From NCBI GenBank assembly GCA_011389935.1, contig JAABTJ010000013.1, positions 1 to 64,000 on the forward strand: a DNA stretch of 64,000 bases, in the 5' to 3' direction. Under the pieces are notes generated by a model that worked only from the letters and a program-made list of their open reading frames with translations, did not search any database and was not told where the DNA came from. Position 1 is the stretch's first letter; every line of letters starts with the position of its first letter. This DNA comes from Desulfobacteraceae bacterium (lineage in GTDB: Bacteria > Desulfobacterota > Desulfobacteria > Desulfobacterales > Desulfosalsimonadaceae). Both the position numbers and the translations under genes were made by a program. Of the stretch, positions 53,248-62,177 are shown one piece after another.

Positions 53248-56200
53248 ATGAAAAAGCTCATCAAGGTCATCGGCATTCTCGCAGTGATTCTCGTTGTGGC
53301 CGTCGTGGGGCTGCTGGTTGCAGCAAAAATCCTCATCACCCCCGAAAGGGTTCGCCAGGTGGTGATTCCACTGGCCGAAAAGCAGCTGAACAGGCCGGTA
53401 TCCATCGGTGATATCGAAGTGCGTCTTTTTTCCGGAATCGTGCTCTCCGATTTCAGGATCGGGGGAAAGGACGAACCGGAGGATTTCGTTTTTGCCCAGT
53501 CCCTGGTGTTGCGTTACCAGCTGTGGCCGCTCATTCGCCGTGCTGTCATCGTGGACGAAGTGAGGCTGGTTTCACCCAAAATACACATAGAGCGCTATGA
53601 AAACGGAAAGTTCAACTTCAGCGACCTGCTGGACAAAGGGAAATCCGATGAAGACGAGGCCCGAACGCCTGCGGAAGCGACGGAAGAAGGCGCTGAAGCA
53701 GATGGCGGGATGCCCATCGACCTGCTCGTCAATGAAATTGTCATCTCCGGCGGCCGGCTTGTTTTTATAGACCAAATGGTGGACCGGGAATATCTCTTGT
53801 CCGAATTGATGGTCTCTGTTACCGACCTTTCCCCGGATCGGCCGTTTCCCTTTGATGTGTCCGCGAAGATAAACAGCGCCCCGGTTTCCGTTTCCGGTAC
53901 GGTAAGCCCGGTGACGCAGGGCGTCACCGCGGATGTCCGTATACAGGAACTGGACGTTTTCCCTTTCATGGTGTATGCGCCGGACGATTTTCCGGGAAAG
54001 CTTTCTTCCATGAAGCTTGGCGTGGACATCCGGGCGGATGCAACAGCGGATAGGGTGGCTTCCGACGGACGGATATCCGTGACCGAAATCGATTTTCTGC
54101 CGGCCGATATGCCGGACGCGCATGTAAAAAACGCCCGGTTTCAATTGGACTATGACGTAAATGTGGACCTGGCATCCGAAAACATCGCCATTGCAAAGGC
54201 GGATGCGGACGTCAACGGGATTCTGCTGGCCCTGTCCGGAAGCGTCTCGTCTTACGGCCAATCGCCGGTTCTCGATATGCGGGCCCGCCTGCCGATGATC
54301 TCCCTGTCCGACATCGTCGGGGCGGTGCCGCCAAAGCTCGCGGAACCGATACTCGAGATGCGCCCGGAAGGGCGCATCGGTGCGGAAATGCATTTGAAGG
54401 GCTCTCCGAAAAATCCGGAATCCCTTGTTGAAAAAGGGGACATCACCCTTGAAAACGTCAGCGTTGCCTTGAAAGACCCGACGCCCCCTGTCAGCGGCGG
54501 ATTACACATTGCAAAAAGCAGCGCTGGTGCCGGAGATCCTGTCACGTACCTATTTGATATGCCTGTACGGGTAAACAACGCCTTGATAAACCTTGACGGC
54601 ACCATAACCCCTGGAACGCGCCGTGTGAGAGCGTCTATCCGGACAGAGAACCTGGATGTAACTCCATTCATGGTGTATGCGCCGGACGATTTTCCGGGGA
54701 AGCTGTCCTCTATGAAGCTTGGCGTGGACATCCGGGCGGATGCAACAGCGGATAGGGTGGCTTCCGACGGACGGATATCCGTGACCGAAATCGATTTTCT
54801 GCCGGCCGATATGCCGGACGCGCATGTGGAAAACGCCCGGTTTCAATTGGACTATGACGTAAATGTGGACCTGGCATCCGAAAACATCGCCATTGCAAAG
54901 GCGGATGCGGACGTCAACGGGATTCTGCTGGCCCTGTCCGGAAGCGTCGCGTCTTACGGCCAATCGCCGGTTCTCGATATGCGGGCCCGCCTGCCGATGA
55001 TCTCCCTGTCCGACATCGTCGGGGCGGTGCCGCCAAAGCTCGCGGAACCGATACTCGAGATGCGCCCGGAAGGGCGCATCGGTGCGGAAATGCATTTGAA
55101 GGGCTCTCCGAAAAATCCGGAATCCCTTGTTGAAAAAGGGGATATCACCCTTGAAAACGTCAGCGTTGCCATAAATGATCTGGCACCGAAAATCAGCGGG
55201 GGGATACGACTTGAAAACGATACGGCCGCATCGGATAATCTTTTGATTCAAGCGGCCGGAGAACCGTTGCAATTGCGTTTTACTGCGAAGGATCTGATGG
55301 GAGAAATAAAATATATCCGCCACACCCTCACGGCTGAGCGGCTCGACATCGACAGGCTGCTTGCGGCAATGGGAACTGGCGAAGACGATCGCTCTTCGGC
55401 TCCCCCGCCCGACGGGACGCCCAAATCGCCAGAGCCAGGTCCTTTTGATCTTCCCCTGGACGTAAAAGGGGACGTACGAGTGGCCAATGCCGTTTTCAAG
55501 GGGCTGGCAGTGGATAATTTCGACCTTCAATACCAGCTCAAAGACAACGTCTTTACGGTCAACCACATTCGTGGCAACGTGGCCGGGGGGACGATTTCAG
55601 GCAAGGCAGAGACGCGGCTCGACCGCACGCCGCTTGCATATACTGCGGATATATCCGTGCAGGACTCCCGGGCGGAACATCTGTTGAATGCCCTGTTTCC
55701 TGCCGCTTCCAATACCGTTTACGGCAACTTTTTTCTAAACGCGGCGATTAACGGAGAGGGGATAAGCTGGCGCAATATCAGCCGGTCGCTTACGTCAACG
55801 GCGGATGTGAATGTCACCAACGGCCGCCTGACAGGAAGCGGGCTTGCGGGCGGTCTTGCCGGATTTATCGGTACCGAAAGACTTGAGGTGATCAATTTTG
55901 ACTCCCTGAAAGGGGACGTGCAGTTGAAGGAGGGAAAGTTCACACTCGATTCGCGCCTAACAAGCGACGAGGTTCGCATGGCGCCTGCGGGCATGATCGG
56001 GTTGGACGGATCTCTTGATCTTTCCCTGGATATGCGTTTGTCGCAGGCGCTTGCTTCGAAGATCGGGGGCAGGGACCTGGTATCGGTGCTTTCCCGAACC
56101 GGTGACGGATGGACCCTTGTTCCCGTGAAGGTCGCCGGCACCTTGTGGTCGCCGAAATTCGAGATTGATGCGGCCGCAGTAACGGATCAACTCAAGGAAA

Positions 56201-56355
56201 GGGGAAGGGAAGAGATCCGGCAGCAGCTGCAGGATCGGGTGCTTGACAGGCTTTCCCCCAAAGATCGTGAAAAGACGGACGGGCAAACTGGCAAGGAAGA
56301 AAAAAAGCCGCTTGAGGAAGAACTTGAAGATACAATGCGTAAGCTATTTAATTAA
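53248..56355 (+). CDS. AsmA-family inner-membrane-anchored protein with internal duplication
   Basis: A 1035-residue protein with an N-terminal membrane anchor (about 5-28) followed by a long periplasmic beta-rich region. The N-terminal AsmA signature is EKQLNRPVSIGDIEVRLFSG, and the C-terminal AsmA-like part includes LDIDRLLAAM, VRVANAVFKGL and the GLAGFIGTERLEVINFD segment. AsmA proteins are linked to outer-membrane lipid transport. Residues 240-409 and 474-643 are near-identical repeats, 234 residues apart. The tail from about 990 is charged and probably coiled (DQLKERGREEIRQQLQDRV). AAGGG lies about ten bases upstream of the start. Its 3' end overlaps the convergent dehydrogenase gene by four bases. 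Confidence 0.88.
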   Translation: MKKLIKVIGILAVILVVAVVGLLVAAKILITPERVRQVVIPLAEKQLNRPVSIGDIEVRLFSGIVLSDFRIGGKDEPEDFVFAQSLVLRYQLWPLIRRAVIVDEVRLVSPKIHIERYENGKFNFSDLLDKGKSDEDEARTPAEATEEGAEADGGMPIDLLVNEIVISGGRLVFIDQMVDREYLLSELMVSVTDLSPDRPFPFDVSAKINSAPVSVSGTVSPVTQGVTADVRIQELDVFPFMVYAPDDFPGKLSSMKLGVDIRADATADRVASDGRISVTEIDFLPADMPDAHVKNARFQLDYDVNVDLASENIAIAKADADVNGILLALSGSVSSYGQSPVLDMRARLPMISLSDIVGAVPPKLAEPILEMRPEGRIGAEMHLKGSPKNPESLVEKGDITLENVSVALKDPTPPVSGGLHIAKSSAGAGDPVTYLFDMPVRVNNALINLDGTITPGTRRVRASIRTENLDVTPFMVYAPDDFPGKLSSMKLGVDIRADATADRVASDGRISVTEIDFLPADMPDAHVENARFQLDYDVNVDLASENIAIAKADADVNGILLALSGSVASYGQSPVLDMRARLPMISLSDIVGAVPPKLAEPILEMRPEGRIGAEMHLKGSPKNPESLVEKGDITLENVSVAINDLAPKISGGIRLENDTAASDNLLIQAAGEPLQLRFTAKDLMGEIKYIRHTLTAERLDIDRLLAAMGTGEDDRSSAPPPDGTPKSPEPGPFDLPLDVKGDVRVANAVFKGLAVDNFDLQYQLKDNVFTVNHIRGNVAGGTISGKAETRLDRTPLAYTADISVQDSRAEHLLNALFPAASNTVYGNFFLNAAINGEGISWRNISRSLTSTADVNVTNGRLTGSGLAGGLAGFIGTERLEVINFDSLKGDVQLKEGKFTLDSRLTSDEVRMAPAGMIGLDGSLDLSLDMRLSQALASKIGGRDLVSVLSRTGDGWTLVPVKVAGTLWSPKFEIDAAAVTDQLKERGREEIRQQLQDRVLDRLSPKDREKTDGQTGKEEKKPLEEELEDTMRKLFN
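53965..54473 (+). repeat. AsmA internal duplication, unit 1
   Basis: About 509 bases nearly identical to 54667-55175, at an offset of 702 bases. Only a handful of substitutions are visible, for example AAAAAC versus GAAAAC and GTCTCG versus GTCGCG. Confidence 0.92.
54667..55175 (+). repeat. AsmA internal duplication, unit 2
   Basis: Second near-identical unit. The flanking 190 or so bases before each unit are clearly related at protein level (for example ELDVFPFMVYAPDD and NLDVTPFMVYAPDD) but much more diverged in DNA. Confidence 0.92.
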
Positions 56356-57338
56356 AAGGATAAATCAATAAGAACTTTCAGGCTTCCTTTTTCCATTGCA
56401 CGGGCAAAAGCCTCAGGAAACCGGGAAAACGGGTATACCGCGTCTATGAGCGGCGTCACATCGACCGCATGGTTTTGAAGAACATCCAGGGCAAGTGACA
56501 TGCTGCCGCACCGGGACCCCTTGATGGTGAGCTCATTGACCACAACCGGGGCCATGTCGATATTCGACTTTTCGAAGGTAGTGGTTTTTACCAGTACCGT
56601 CCCCCCTGGACGGGTCAGGGGGATGCACCAGTTGATGCCTTCCGCATTTCCCGTGGCATCGACCGTGATATCGAAGACGCCCAGCTGCGATGCCAGTGCC
56701 GCGGGATCCGCATGCGTATCCATTAGAAAGGTGTTTACTTTCTGCTGGCTGGCGATAGACAGTTTCTCCTGGTGACGCCCCAGCAGCACGACCCCCTCGG
56801 TGGTTTGCCGCAGCCCCAGGGCGCAGAGAATCCCCAGGCATCCGTCGCCAAGCACCGCAACACGGCTTCGGCTTCCGAGAGGTGTCTGGCGGGTAATTTC
56901 AAGGGCGGCGGCCAAAGGTTCTGTAAATGCTGCCGGCCGGGTTTCCACGGATGCGGGCACGGGGTAAAGGTTTTTTGCCGGAACCGCGCAATACGCCGCA
57001 AAAGCCCCGTTGTGTCCCCGAATTCCCAAAACCCGCCGATGGGTGCAGTGTTTTTCGTCAGCACAGGTGCCGCATCCGAAATTGATGTCCGCCACAACCC
57101 GTTTTCCCTCCATTTCCGGCCAGTCCGGGCATTTTTCCACCACGCCGACAAACTCGTGGCCGGGTATGCCGGTAAAACCCGCATACCCGTGAAAGATAGC
57201 GATATCGGTTGCGCAGATACCGGCCATTAAAACCCGCACCAGGGCATCTCCTGCCTGCTGTTCGGGCATTGGCGCATCCACCGTCACGACCGCTCCATTC
57301 TCAAAGCGGATCGCCTTCATGAAGGGCTGGTTCGGCAT
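56352..57338 (-). CDS. zinc-dependent alcohol dehydrogenase (MDR family)
   Basis: A 328-residue medium-chain dehydrogenase. The catalytic zinc ligands are Cys in GICATD (about 43) and the His-Glu pair in IPGHEFVGVVE; a Cys cluster in FGCGTCADEKHC marks a structural zinc lobe. The nucleotide fold has VLGDGCLGILCALG rather than the usual GxGxxG, which resembles glucose/sorbitol-dehydrogenase relatives. The substrate is unknown. Start 57338 gives MPNQPFMKAI; 57320 is an alternative, and neither has a clear ribosome site. A long palindrome lies between it and thyX. Confidence 0.83.
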   Translation of the reverse strand: MPNQPFMKAIRFENGAVVTVDAPMPEQQAGDALVRVLMAGICATDIAIFHGYAGFTGIPGHEFVGVVEKCPDWPEMEGKRVVADINFGCGTCADEKHCTHRRVLGIRGHNGAFAAYCAVPAKNLYPVPASVETRPAAFTEPLAAALEITRQTPLGSRSRVAVLGDGCLGILCALGLRQTTEGVVLLGRHQEKLSIASQQKVNTFLMDTHADPAALASQLGVFDITVDATGNAEGINWCIPLTRPGGTVLVKTTTFEKSNIDMAPVVVNELTIKGSRCGSMSLALDVLQNHAVDVTPLIDAVYPFSRFPEAFARAMEKGSLKVLIDLSF

Positions 57339-57388
57339 TTCAGAGGTGTCTTACCATCCGGAATCGGATTGTCGTTTGTGTACTTGGC

Positions 57389-57433
57389 CTACAGGCCATC
57401 TCAAAAAAAAGATTTTTTTGAGATGGCTTGTAG
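57389..57433. repeat. CATCTCAAAAAAA palindrome, copy 2, possible terminator of thyX
   Basis: CTACAGGCCATCTCAAAAAAA pairs with TTTTTTTGAGATGGCTTGTAG over 21 bp with one mismatch. It is close in sequence to the palindrome at 11437-11477. Placed 17 bases past the thyX stop, it could end that transcript. Confidence 0.85.
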
Positions 57434-57449
57434 CACATTTGCGGCGCCG

Positions 57450-58253
57450 TCAAACCTTGCTATGCCCGAAGGTCCAGCTGCCGGCGTCCTCGTCAAGCTG
57501 CATGTCCTGGAAGAAATTGGGAAAACGGGTCTTGCAGATTTCGGCGATCTGCCCCACAACGATGCGGATTTCTTCCTCTGCATGCGGTGATGTGCGCATT
57601 TCAATGATGTGCCTCCAGGAGCGGAGATTCCCGGTAACCATTATGGTGGTGCCCAGACCGATGGGGGCAAGCCGTCTGAACATGGAGGTCAGCTGTTTCT
57701 TGGTGGTGAAATCCTGTATATCGGCCATGCCGAATATGTTGGAGAGTTCTTTCTGCGTGTTTTCCAGAAAATCCACTACCTCTTTGATTTTCTTTTCCGC
57801 CTGATCATTTGATTTTGCAGAATCCGGAACCCAGAAGGGGATATCATCCAGGCGGACGTACCGCAGGCTTTCCTGGCTGTACGCCATGCCGGCGCGATGC
57901 CGGACAAGTTCGTGGGTGAAGACACGGGAGACATTTCTGCATATGAATGTCAAACATGCATGCTCCAGCACGGATCCGTGGCCGCTTTTGAGTACATTGC
58001 CGATATAGGCGTCGTTGCCCTGGCGAACGGTCGTGACGTTGGGATTGGTGGCCTCGGGTTTTTGCGGATCATATGGCTGCCAGCTCCGGTAGCACATCCT
58101 GCCGGCGGCTTCGACCAGGTTTTCACTGTCGGAAACGGTCGGATCGGGACGCCATTCCGGGCTGCCGATATCTTCCAGGTAAGCACTGAGGCCGTCCGGT
58201 TCGAGCATGGTTTTGGCAACCAGGTACACTTTCGGCTCTTGGATCGGTCGCAT
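57450..58253 (-). CDS. thyX: flavin-dependent thymidylate synthase
   Basis: A 267-residue ThyX, which makes dTMP from dUMP using FAD, NADPH and methylene-tetrahydrofolate. The signature region reads ELVRHRAGMAYSQESLRY (about 120-137), and GHGSVLEHACLTF and EIRIVVGQIAEICKTRFPNF are also typical. The Ser after RHR lies one residue further than the usual RHR-x7-S spacing. The start at 58253 follows GGGAGAG; the upstream frame extension overlaps the permease gene and is not used. It is third in a minus-strand run after the hydrolase and permease. Confidence 0.87.
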   Translation of the reverse strand: MRPIQEPKVYLVAKTMLEPDGLSAYLEDIGSPEWRPDPTVSDSENLVEAAGRMCYRSWQPYDPQKPEATNPNVTTVRQGNDAYIGNVLKSGHGSVLEHACLTFICRNVSRVFTHELVRHRAGMAYSQESLRYVRLDDIPFWVPDSAKSNDQAEKKIKEVVDFLENTQKELSNIFGMADIQDFTTKKQLTSMFRRLAPIGLGTTIMVTGNLRSWRHIIEMRTSPHAEEEIRIVVGQIAEICKTRFPNFFQDMQLDEDAGSWTFGHSKV

Positions 58254-58311
58254 ATAGAACTCTCCCTTTTCTATTTTTCGTTTCCATTTGCAAGGCAGGG
58301 CATTCCCCGGC

Positions 58312-59400
58312 CTATGCCTCCTTTTTGTCCCTTTCGTCTTCCGGAATGCTGGCAAGCGTTTTCAGCCAGGCTTTCATTACCGCATGGACAAGCGTTGCCA
58401 GGGGTATTGCCAGAAAAAGACCCCATATTCCCCATAGTCCCCCGAAAAAGAGTACCGCTACGATAATAGCGACCGGGTGCAGGTTCACCACTTCCGAAAG
58501 AAGCAGCGGGACAAGGATGTTTCCGTCGATAAGCTGAATAATGCCATAGGCGATCATCACGTAGACAAATTCCGCCCCGAATCCCCACTGGAAAAAAGCC
58601 ACGAGCAATATGGGTATGGTCATTACGGTGGCGCCGATGTAGGGGACGAGCACCGATATACCTACGAAAAACGAAAGCAGCATGGCGTAATTTAAATCAA
58701 GCAGCAAAAAGGTGATAAAGGTTGTCGCCCAGACGAGGAAGATTTCAAGCATTTTACCACGAACGAAATTGGCCACCTGATGGTTGGCCTCGCTCCAGAC
58801 CTCTTCTGAGAGTTCCAGATTTTTGGGAAGCAGTCTGGTGATCCATGCCAGCAGCATGTGCTTGTCCTTCAGGAAAAACAAGACGAGAAAGGGGACCAGG
58901 ACCAGGTAAATAAGCAATGAAATCAAGTTGCGAAGCGATGAAACCGTAAACATCAGCACGTTTTGCCCCAGCTTTCCCATTTCCGAGCGGATAACGCCGA
59001 AAAGTTGACGGATCTGGGTCTCTGAAACATATTCCGGATACCGCTCCGGAAGCCTGAGAAGAGTATGCTGAACGCTGGATACATATTCAGGCAGATCATG
59101 GACAAGCTGGCCGACCTGCTTGGACATCAGGGGGAAAATGCCCGCGATCAGCAGGAAAAGGCAGGCGAGAAAGAGCAGGAACGTAACGGCAACGGCAATG
59201 AATCGGGGAATCCGTATCGCCGTAAGACGTGAAACAAAACCCTCCAAAACATATGCGATGATCAGCGCCAGGAAGACGGGCTGCAGCATGTTGCCCACCA
59301 GGATCACCGTAAGAAATGCGCCGATAAGAATAAGCCAGAGGGTGATCACCTGGGGGTGGGAGAAGTACTCATGGAACCAATCCTGAAGCATTTTGATCAT
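58312..59400 (-). CDS. AI-2E family (PerM-like) membrane permease
   Basis: A 362-residue inner-membrane protein with about eight helices. Family segments include GNMLQPVFLALIIAYVLEG near residue 36, VLVPFLVLFFLKDK (about 165-178), VPYIGATVMTIPILLVA and QLIDGNILVPLLLSEVVNLHPVA, then GLWGIWGLFLAIPLATLVHAV. Members include putative autoinducer-2 exporters and sodium/proton antiporters; the substrate here is unknown. It lies 36 bases after the hydrolase gene and 58 before thyX. It ends in a charged tail (EDERDKKEA). Confidence 0.87.
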   Translation of the reverse strand: MIKMLQDWFHEYFSHPQVITLWLILIGAFLTVILVGNMLQPVFLALIIAYVLEGFVSRLTAIRIPRFIAVAVTFLLFLACLFLLIAGIFPLMSKQVGQLVHDLPEYVSSVQHTLLRLPERYPEYVSETQIRQLFGVIRSEMGKLGQNVLMFTVSSLRNLISLLIYLVLVPFLVLFFLKDKHMLLAWITRLLPKNLELSEEVWSEANHQVANFVRGKMLEIFLVWATTFITFLLLDLNYAMLLSFFVGISVLVPYIGATVMTIPILLVAFFQWGFGAEFVYVMIAYGIIQLIDGNILVPLLLSEVVNLHPVAIIVAVLFFGGLWGIWGLFLAIPLATLVHAVMKAWLKTLASIPEDERDKKEA

Positions 59401-59436
59401 GTGCGTTGCCCCGGCGGCTGGATCGATATACGGTTG

Positions 59437-60288
59437 TCATATGTGATCATTGAGCCAGTTTTCAAGGTCATTGATCACCTGCTTTCGGTAGTTGTCGGCC
59501 TCATTGTATATCTCATGGTACATCTCTTCATAATACCCGAGGGTCTTGTCATCCGATGCAATATTTGTGAAAAAGGTGCGGGATGCTTCGGGGTTGGCGA
59601 GCCGGTCATCGCCTGCAACCTGCATCAAAACGGGTATTTGTAAACGATTTGCGTTTTTCATTGTCTCTTCGGTGGTTTTCATGAATTCGATTCCCCATCT
59701 TGCGGTAATCCGCCTGTGTACGAGGGGATCGGCAAGATATGCATCAACGACTTTCTGGTCATGGCTTAAAAACCGGACTTCCAGTTCGTTGTCAAAGGAA
59801 AAGGCGGGCATCAGGATCGACATCAACCGCGCGACTGCGACCTTGGCAGCAGGCGGTTTTTCCGCCGGTGCCAGACCGGGGGAGGAGGCAATGACGCCGT
59901 TTAGTGTATTTCCCCGCTGCTGCGCATAGTTCAGGGCGATCAGCCCGCCCATGCTGTGGCCGAGAAGGAAAAAAGGAGCATCCTTCGAAAGCGCGCTGCG
60001 GAACTTTTCAATCATGATTTCAAGATCATCGATATATTCCTGGAAACGTGCGATATGTCCGCGTTTCCCCTGGCTCTTTCCGTGTCCCCGATGATCGTAG
60101 GAAAACACCGTAAACCCTTCTGATGTAAGGTCTTTCGTTAAACGGGCATATCGGCCGCTGTGCTCCCCAAGGCCGTGGGCGATAAGAATTGCGGCCCGCG
60201 CGTTTTCAACAGGGTGATGCCTGTAAAACAGCCGGGTACCATCTTTTGATAAAACATGATCCGTAATTTCAGAAATCTTCTCCGTCAT
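59437..60288 (-). CDS. alpha/beta hydrolase, monoacylglycerol-lipase type
   Basis: A 283-residue hydrolase. The motifs are AHGLGEHSGRY (oxyanion region), YDHRGHGKSQGKRGH, the nucleophile GHSMGG (Ser near residue 108), an acid in QVAGDDRLANPEAS and the terminal His in MYHEIYNEAD. This combination is typical of the lysophospholipase/monoacylglycerol lipase group. The start at 60288 is chosen over 60351 since GGCAGGAACC lies just upstream. It leads the hydrolase-permease-thyX run. Confidence 0.87.
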   Translation of the reverse strand: MTEKISEITDHVLSKDGTRLFYRHHPVENARAAILIAHGLGEHSGRYARLTKDLTSEGFTVFSYDHRGHGKSQGKRGHIARFQEYIDDLEIMIEKFRSALSKDAPFFLLGHSMGGLIALNYAQQRGNTLNGVIASSPGLAPAEKPPAAKVAVARLMSILMPAFSFDNELEVRFLSHDQKVVDAYLADPLVHRRITARWGIEFMKTTEETMKNANRLQIPVLMQVAGDDRLANPEASRTFFTNIASDDKTLGYYEEMYHEIYNEADNYRKQVINDLENWLNDHI

Positions 60289-60566
60289 GGTTCCTGCCTT
60301 TCTGGTAAAAATTTCGGTCACATGTTTACAGCCGCCCGTACCGGCTGACACTTCCTTTTATAGTCGTCTATTCTGCCGCGGATAATGTTCATGCGATTTT
60401 CCGCCGGCATTCATTGGATCAAAAGGGGAGACACAAGACGATTCTACACAAATGAAGCAACAATATCAGCTTTTTTTGCAATCTGCAAATGGAACTTCAG
60501 GAGGCATGAGCCTGCAAAGAATCGACAGGATAGTAAGGAAGGAAACAGGGGAGGGGGGAGGCGAGG

Positions 60567-60654
60567 CCCACAGAGAAAACCACAGAGATCCACAGAGGGG
60601 GACTGTCAGCCCCCCTGTTTTGCTCTGTGGATCTCTGCGTCTCCCCTGTGGTTA
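60567..60654. repeat. CTCTGTGG inverted repeat, copy 2
   Basis: CCACAGAG units on the left (ACCACAGAGATCCACAGAG) face CTCTGTGG units on the right (CTCTGTGGATCTCTG) around a central GGGGG-ACTGTCAGC-CCCCC core. It is the same family as the tract at 11525-11564. Confidence 0.75.
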
Positions 60655-60659
60655 TGCTT

Positions 60660-60811
60660 GACGGCTTCGTAAAAAGCCCAATATCTGCGTTGCGCACAAT
60701 CTTTGAAGAATCTTACGTACGCCTAAGTACGCTCAATTCTTCAAAAATTGTACGCGCCTTGATCTTGAACTTTTACCTTTGCCGTCCAAAATCGGCTTTT
60801 GCGAGCTCATC
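60660..60811 (+). mobile_element. MITE-like 152-bp palindromic element, copy C, with 6-bp target duplication
   Basis: It starts GACGGCTTCGTAAAAAGCCC, ends GCTTTTGCGAGCTCATC, and is exactly the length of copy B. A perfect 6-base direct repeat ATGCTT flanks it (60654-60659 and 60812-60817). The inner stem 60692-60711 pairs with 60736-60755, and the loop contains ACGTACGCCTAAGTAC, close to copies A and B. No coding capacity. Confidence 0.88.
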
Positions 60812-60895
60812 ATGCTTCGTTTCCGGTCATTAGACGCCGCAGATATGCGCTTCCGACCATCCGGCAGCCTCTACACCGCTGCACGGCGATTCGTA

Positions 60896-62104
60896 TCATT
60901 GCTTGTACTTGCCGATAATGCCGATGCTGCAGATGTTCTGGAACGGAAAACCACCGAGATTATGGGTCATGCCCAAACGCGGGTTTTCAATCTGTCGTTC
61001 TTCGGCACGACCGTGGAGCTGCAGGTACATTTCATAGAGCATGCGCAGCCCGGAAGCCCCGATGGGATGTCCGAAACATTTGAGCCCGCCGTCCACCTGG
61101 GCGGGAACACCGCCGTCCCGATCGTAAAATCCGTCCATAATATCCTTGATGGCTTTGCCGCGCTCGGATATGTGGAGATCTTCATAGGTGACGAGCTCGG
61201 TTATGGAAAAGCAGTCATGCAGTTCCATCATGGAAATCTCTTGTCTCGGATTTTCCACGCCGGCTTCCTTGTACGCTTCTATACTGCACTTCGAGGTGGT
61301 CACGAAGTGGTCCCCGTCCCAGCTGTCAAAACCGGACTCCTCGCCGCTGCTTAGCGCCAGCTGAAGCGCCTTGACCGTGACGAAATCCGTTTTCCCCATT
61401 TTTCTTGCAATTTCCGGTGTGGTTACGATCGCACAGGCCGAACCGTCGCTGACGCCGCAGCAGTCGAAAAGCCCCAACGGATGGGCAATGATGGGGGACG
61501 CCATGACCTGGTCCACGCTAACCTTTTTGCGAAGGTGGGCCTTGGGGTTGAGCGAGCCGTTTTCATGGCTTTTTGCCGAAATGTGCGCCATGGCGCGCTT
61601 GAGATCTTCGTCTTTAATCTTGTATTTCGCGGCATACGCCGATGCCAGCTGTGCAAAAGAGCCGGGCGCGGTCAGGTTGGGCCACCATTGCCACAGGAGG
61701 GAGCCGGTGTTGGAGCCGCCGCCGGGAAGCCCGCCATACCCCGTATCCTTGAGCTTTTCAACGCCCAGCGCAAGACATATGTCATAGGCGCCGCTGGCCA
61801 CCGCGTAGCATGCGCCGCGGAAGGCCTCGGTGCCCGTTGCGCAATAGTTTTCAACCCGGGTGACCGGTATTTTCTGCAGGCGCAGCGTGGTGGCCATGGG
61901 CATGGCCGTTTTGCCGACGTTCACCTCGTCCATGCACGTTCCAAACCATGCGGCCTGGATATCTTTCTGCTCGATTCCGGCATCGGCCACGCATTCCTCG
62001 AACGCCTCCAGCATAAGCTCCTCAGCGCCAATGTCCCACCGTTCACCAAAGCGGGTGCAACCCATACCGATGATTGCGACTTTATCCTTTATCCCTGTAG
62101 CCAT
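60896..62104 (-). CDS. thiolase-fold protein (SCP2/lipid-transfer type)
   Basis: A 402-residue thiolase-superfamily protein. The nucleophile Cys88 lies in ENYCATGTEAF, the central motif is MELHDCFSITELV, and the C-terminal CFGHPIGASG gives the active-site His. The usual second catalytic Cys near the C-terminus (CxG) is not evident, as in SCP2-type thiolases. ATG at 62104 is chosen because AGGAGG lies six bases upstream, while the ATG at 62110 abuts it. It follows the OB/SDR/SCP2 fusion gene by about 70 bases, and such thiolases often work with a DUF35 OB-fold partner, which that fusion provides. Confidence 0.86.
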   Translation of the reverse strand: MATGIKDKVAIIGMGCTRFGERWDIGAEELMLEAFEECVADAGIEQKDIQAAWFGTCMDEVNVGKTAMPMATTLRLQKIPVTRVENYCATGTEAFRGACYAVASGAYDICLALGVEKLKDTGYGGLPGGGSNTGSLLWQWWPNLTAPGSFAQLASAYAAKYKIKDEDLKRAMAHISAKSHENGSLNPKAHLRKKVSVDQVMASPIIAHPLGLFDCCGVSDGSACAIVTTPEIARKMGKTDFVTVKALQLALSSGEESGFDSWDGDHFVTTSKCSIEAYKEAGVENPRQEISMMELHDCFSITELVTYEDLHISERGKAIKDIMDGFYDRDGGVPAQVDGGLKCFGHPIGASGLRMLYEMYLQLHGRAEERQIENPRLGMTHNLGGFPFQNICSIGIIGKYKQ

Positions 62105-62177
62105 TTTCATCCTCCTGGCTTTTGTGTTGTATGTTTTTCCTTGCAGGTTTTCGATTTTACTGCTTTTATCGCCCGAC

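Larger units (their letters stand above)
60289..60895. other. intergenic region made largely of repeats
   Basis: About 600 bases between two minus-strand units. The right half is an inverted CTCTGTGG repeat (60567-60654) followed at once by MITE copy C (60660-60811). The left half has no recognisable feature. The promoter of the hydrolase gene should lie here but could not be identified. Confidence 0.6.

Noticed and set aside
54550-55566. Long antisense frames in the AsmA gene, repeated because of the duplication
   Set aside because: They duplicate only because the underlying DNA does. No recognisable domain.
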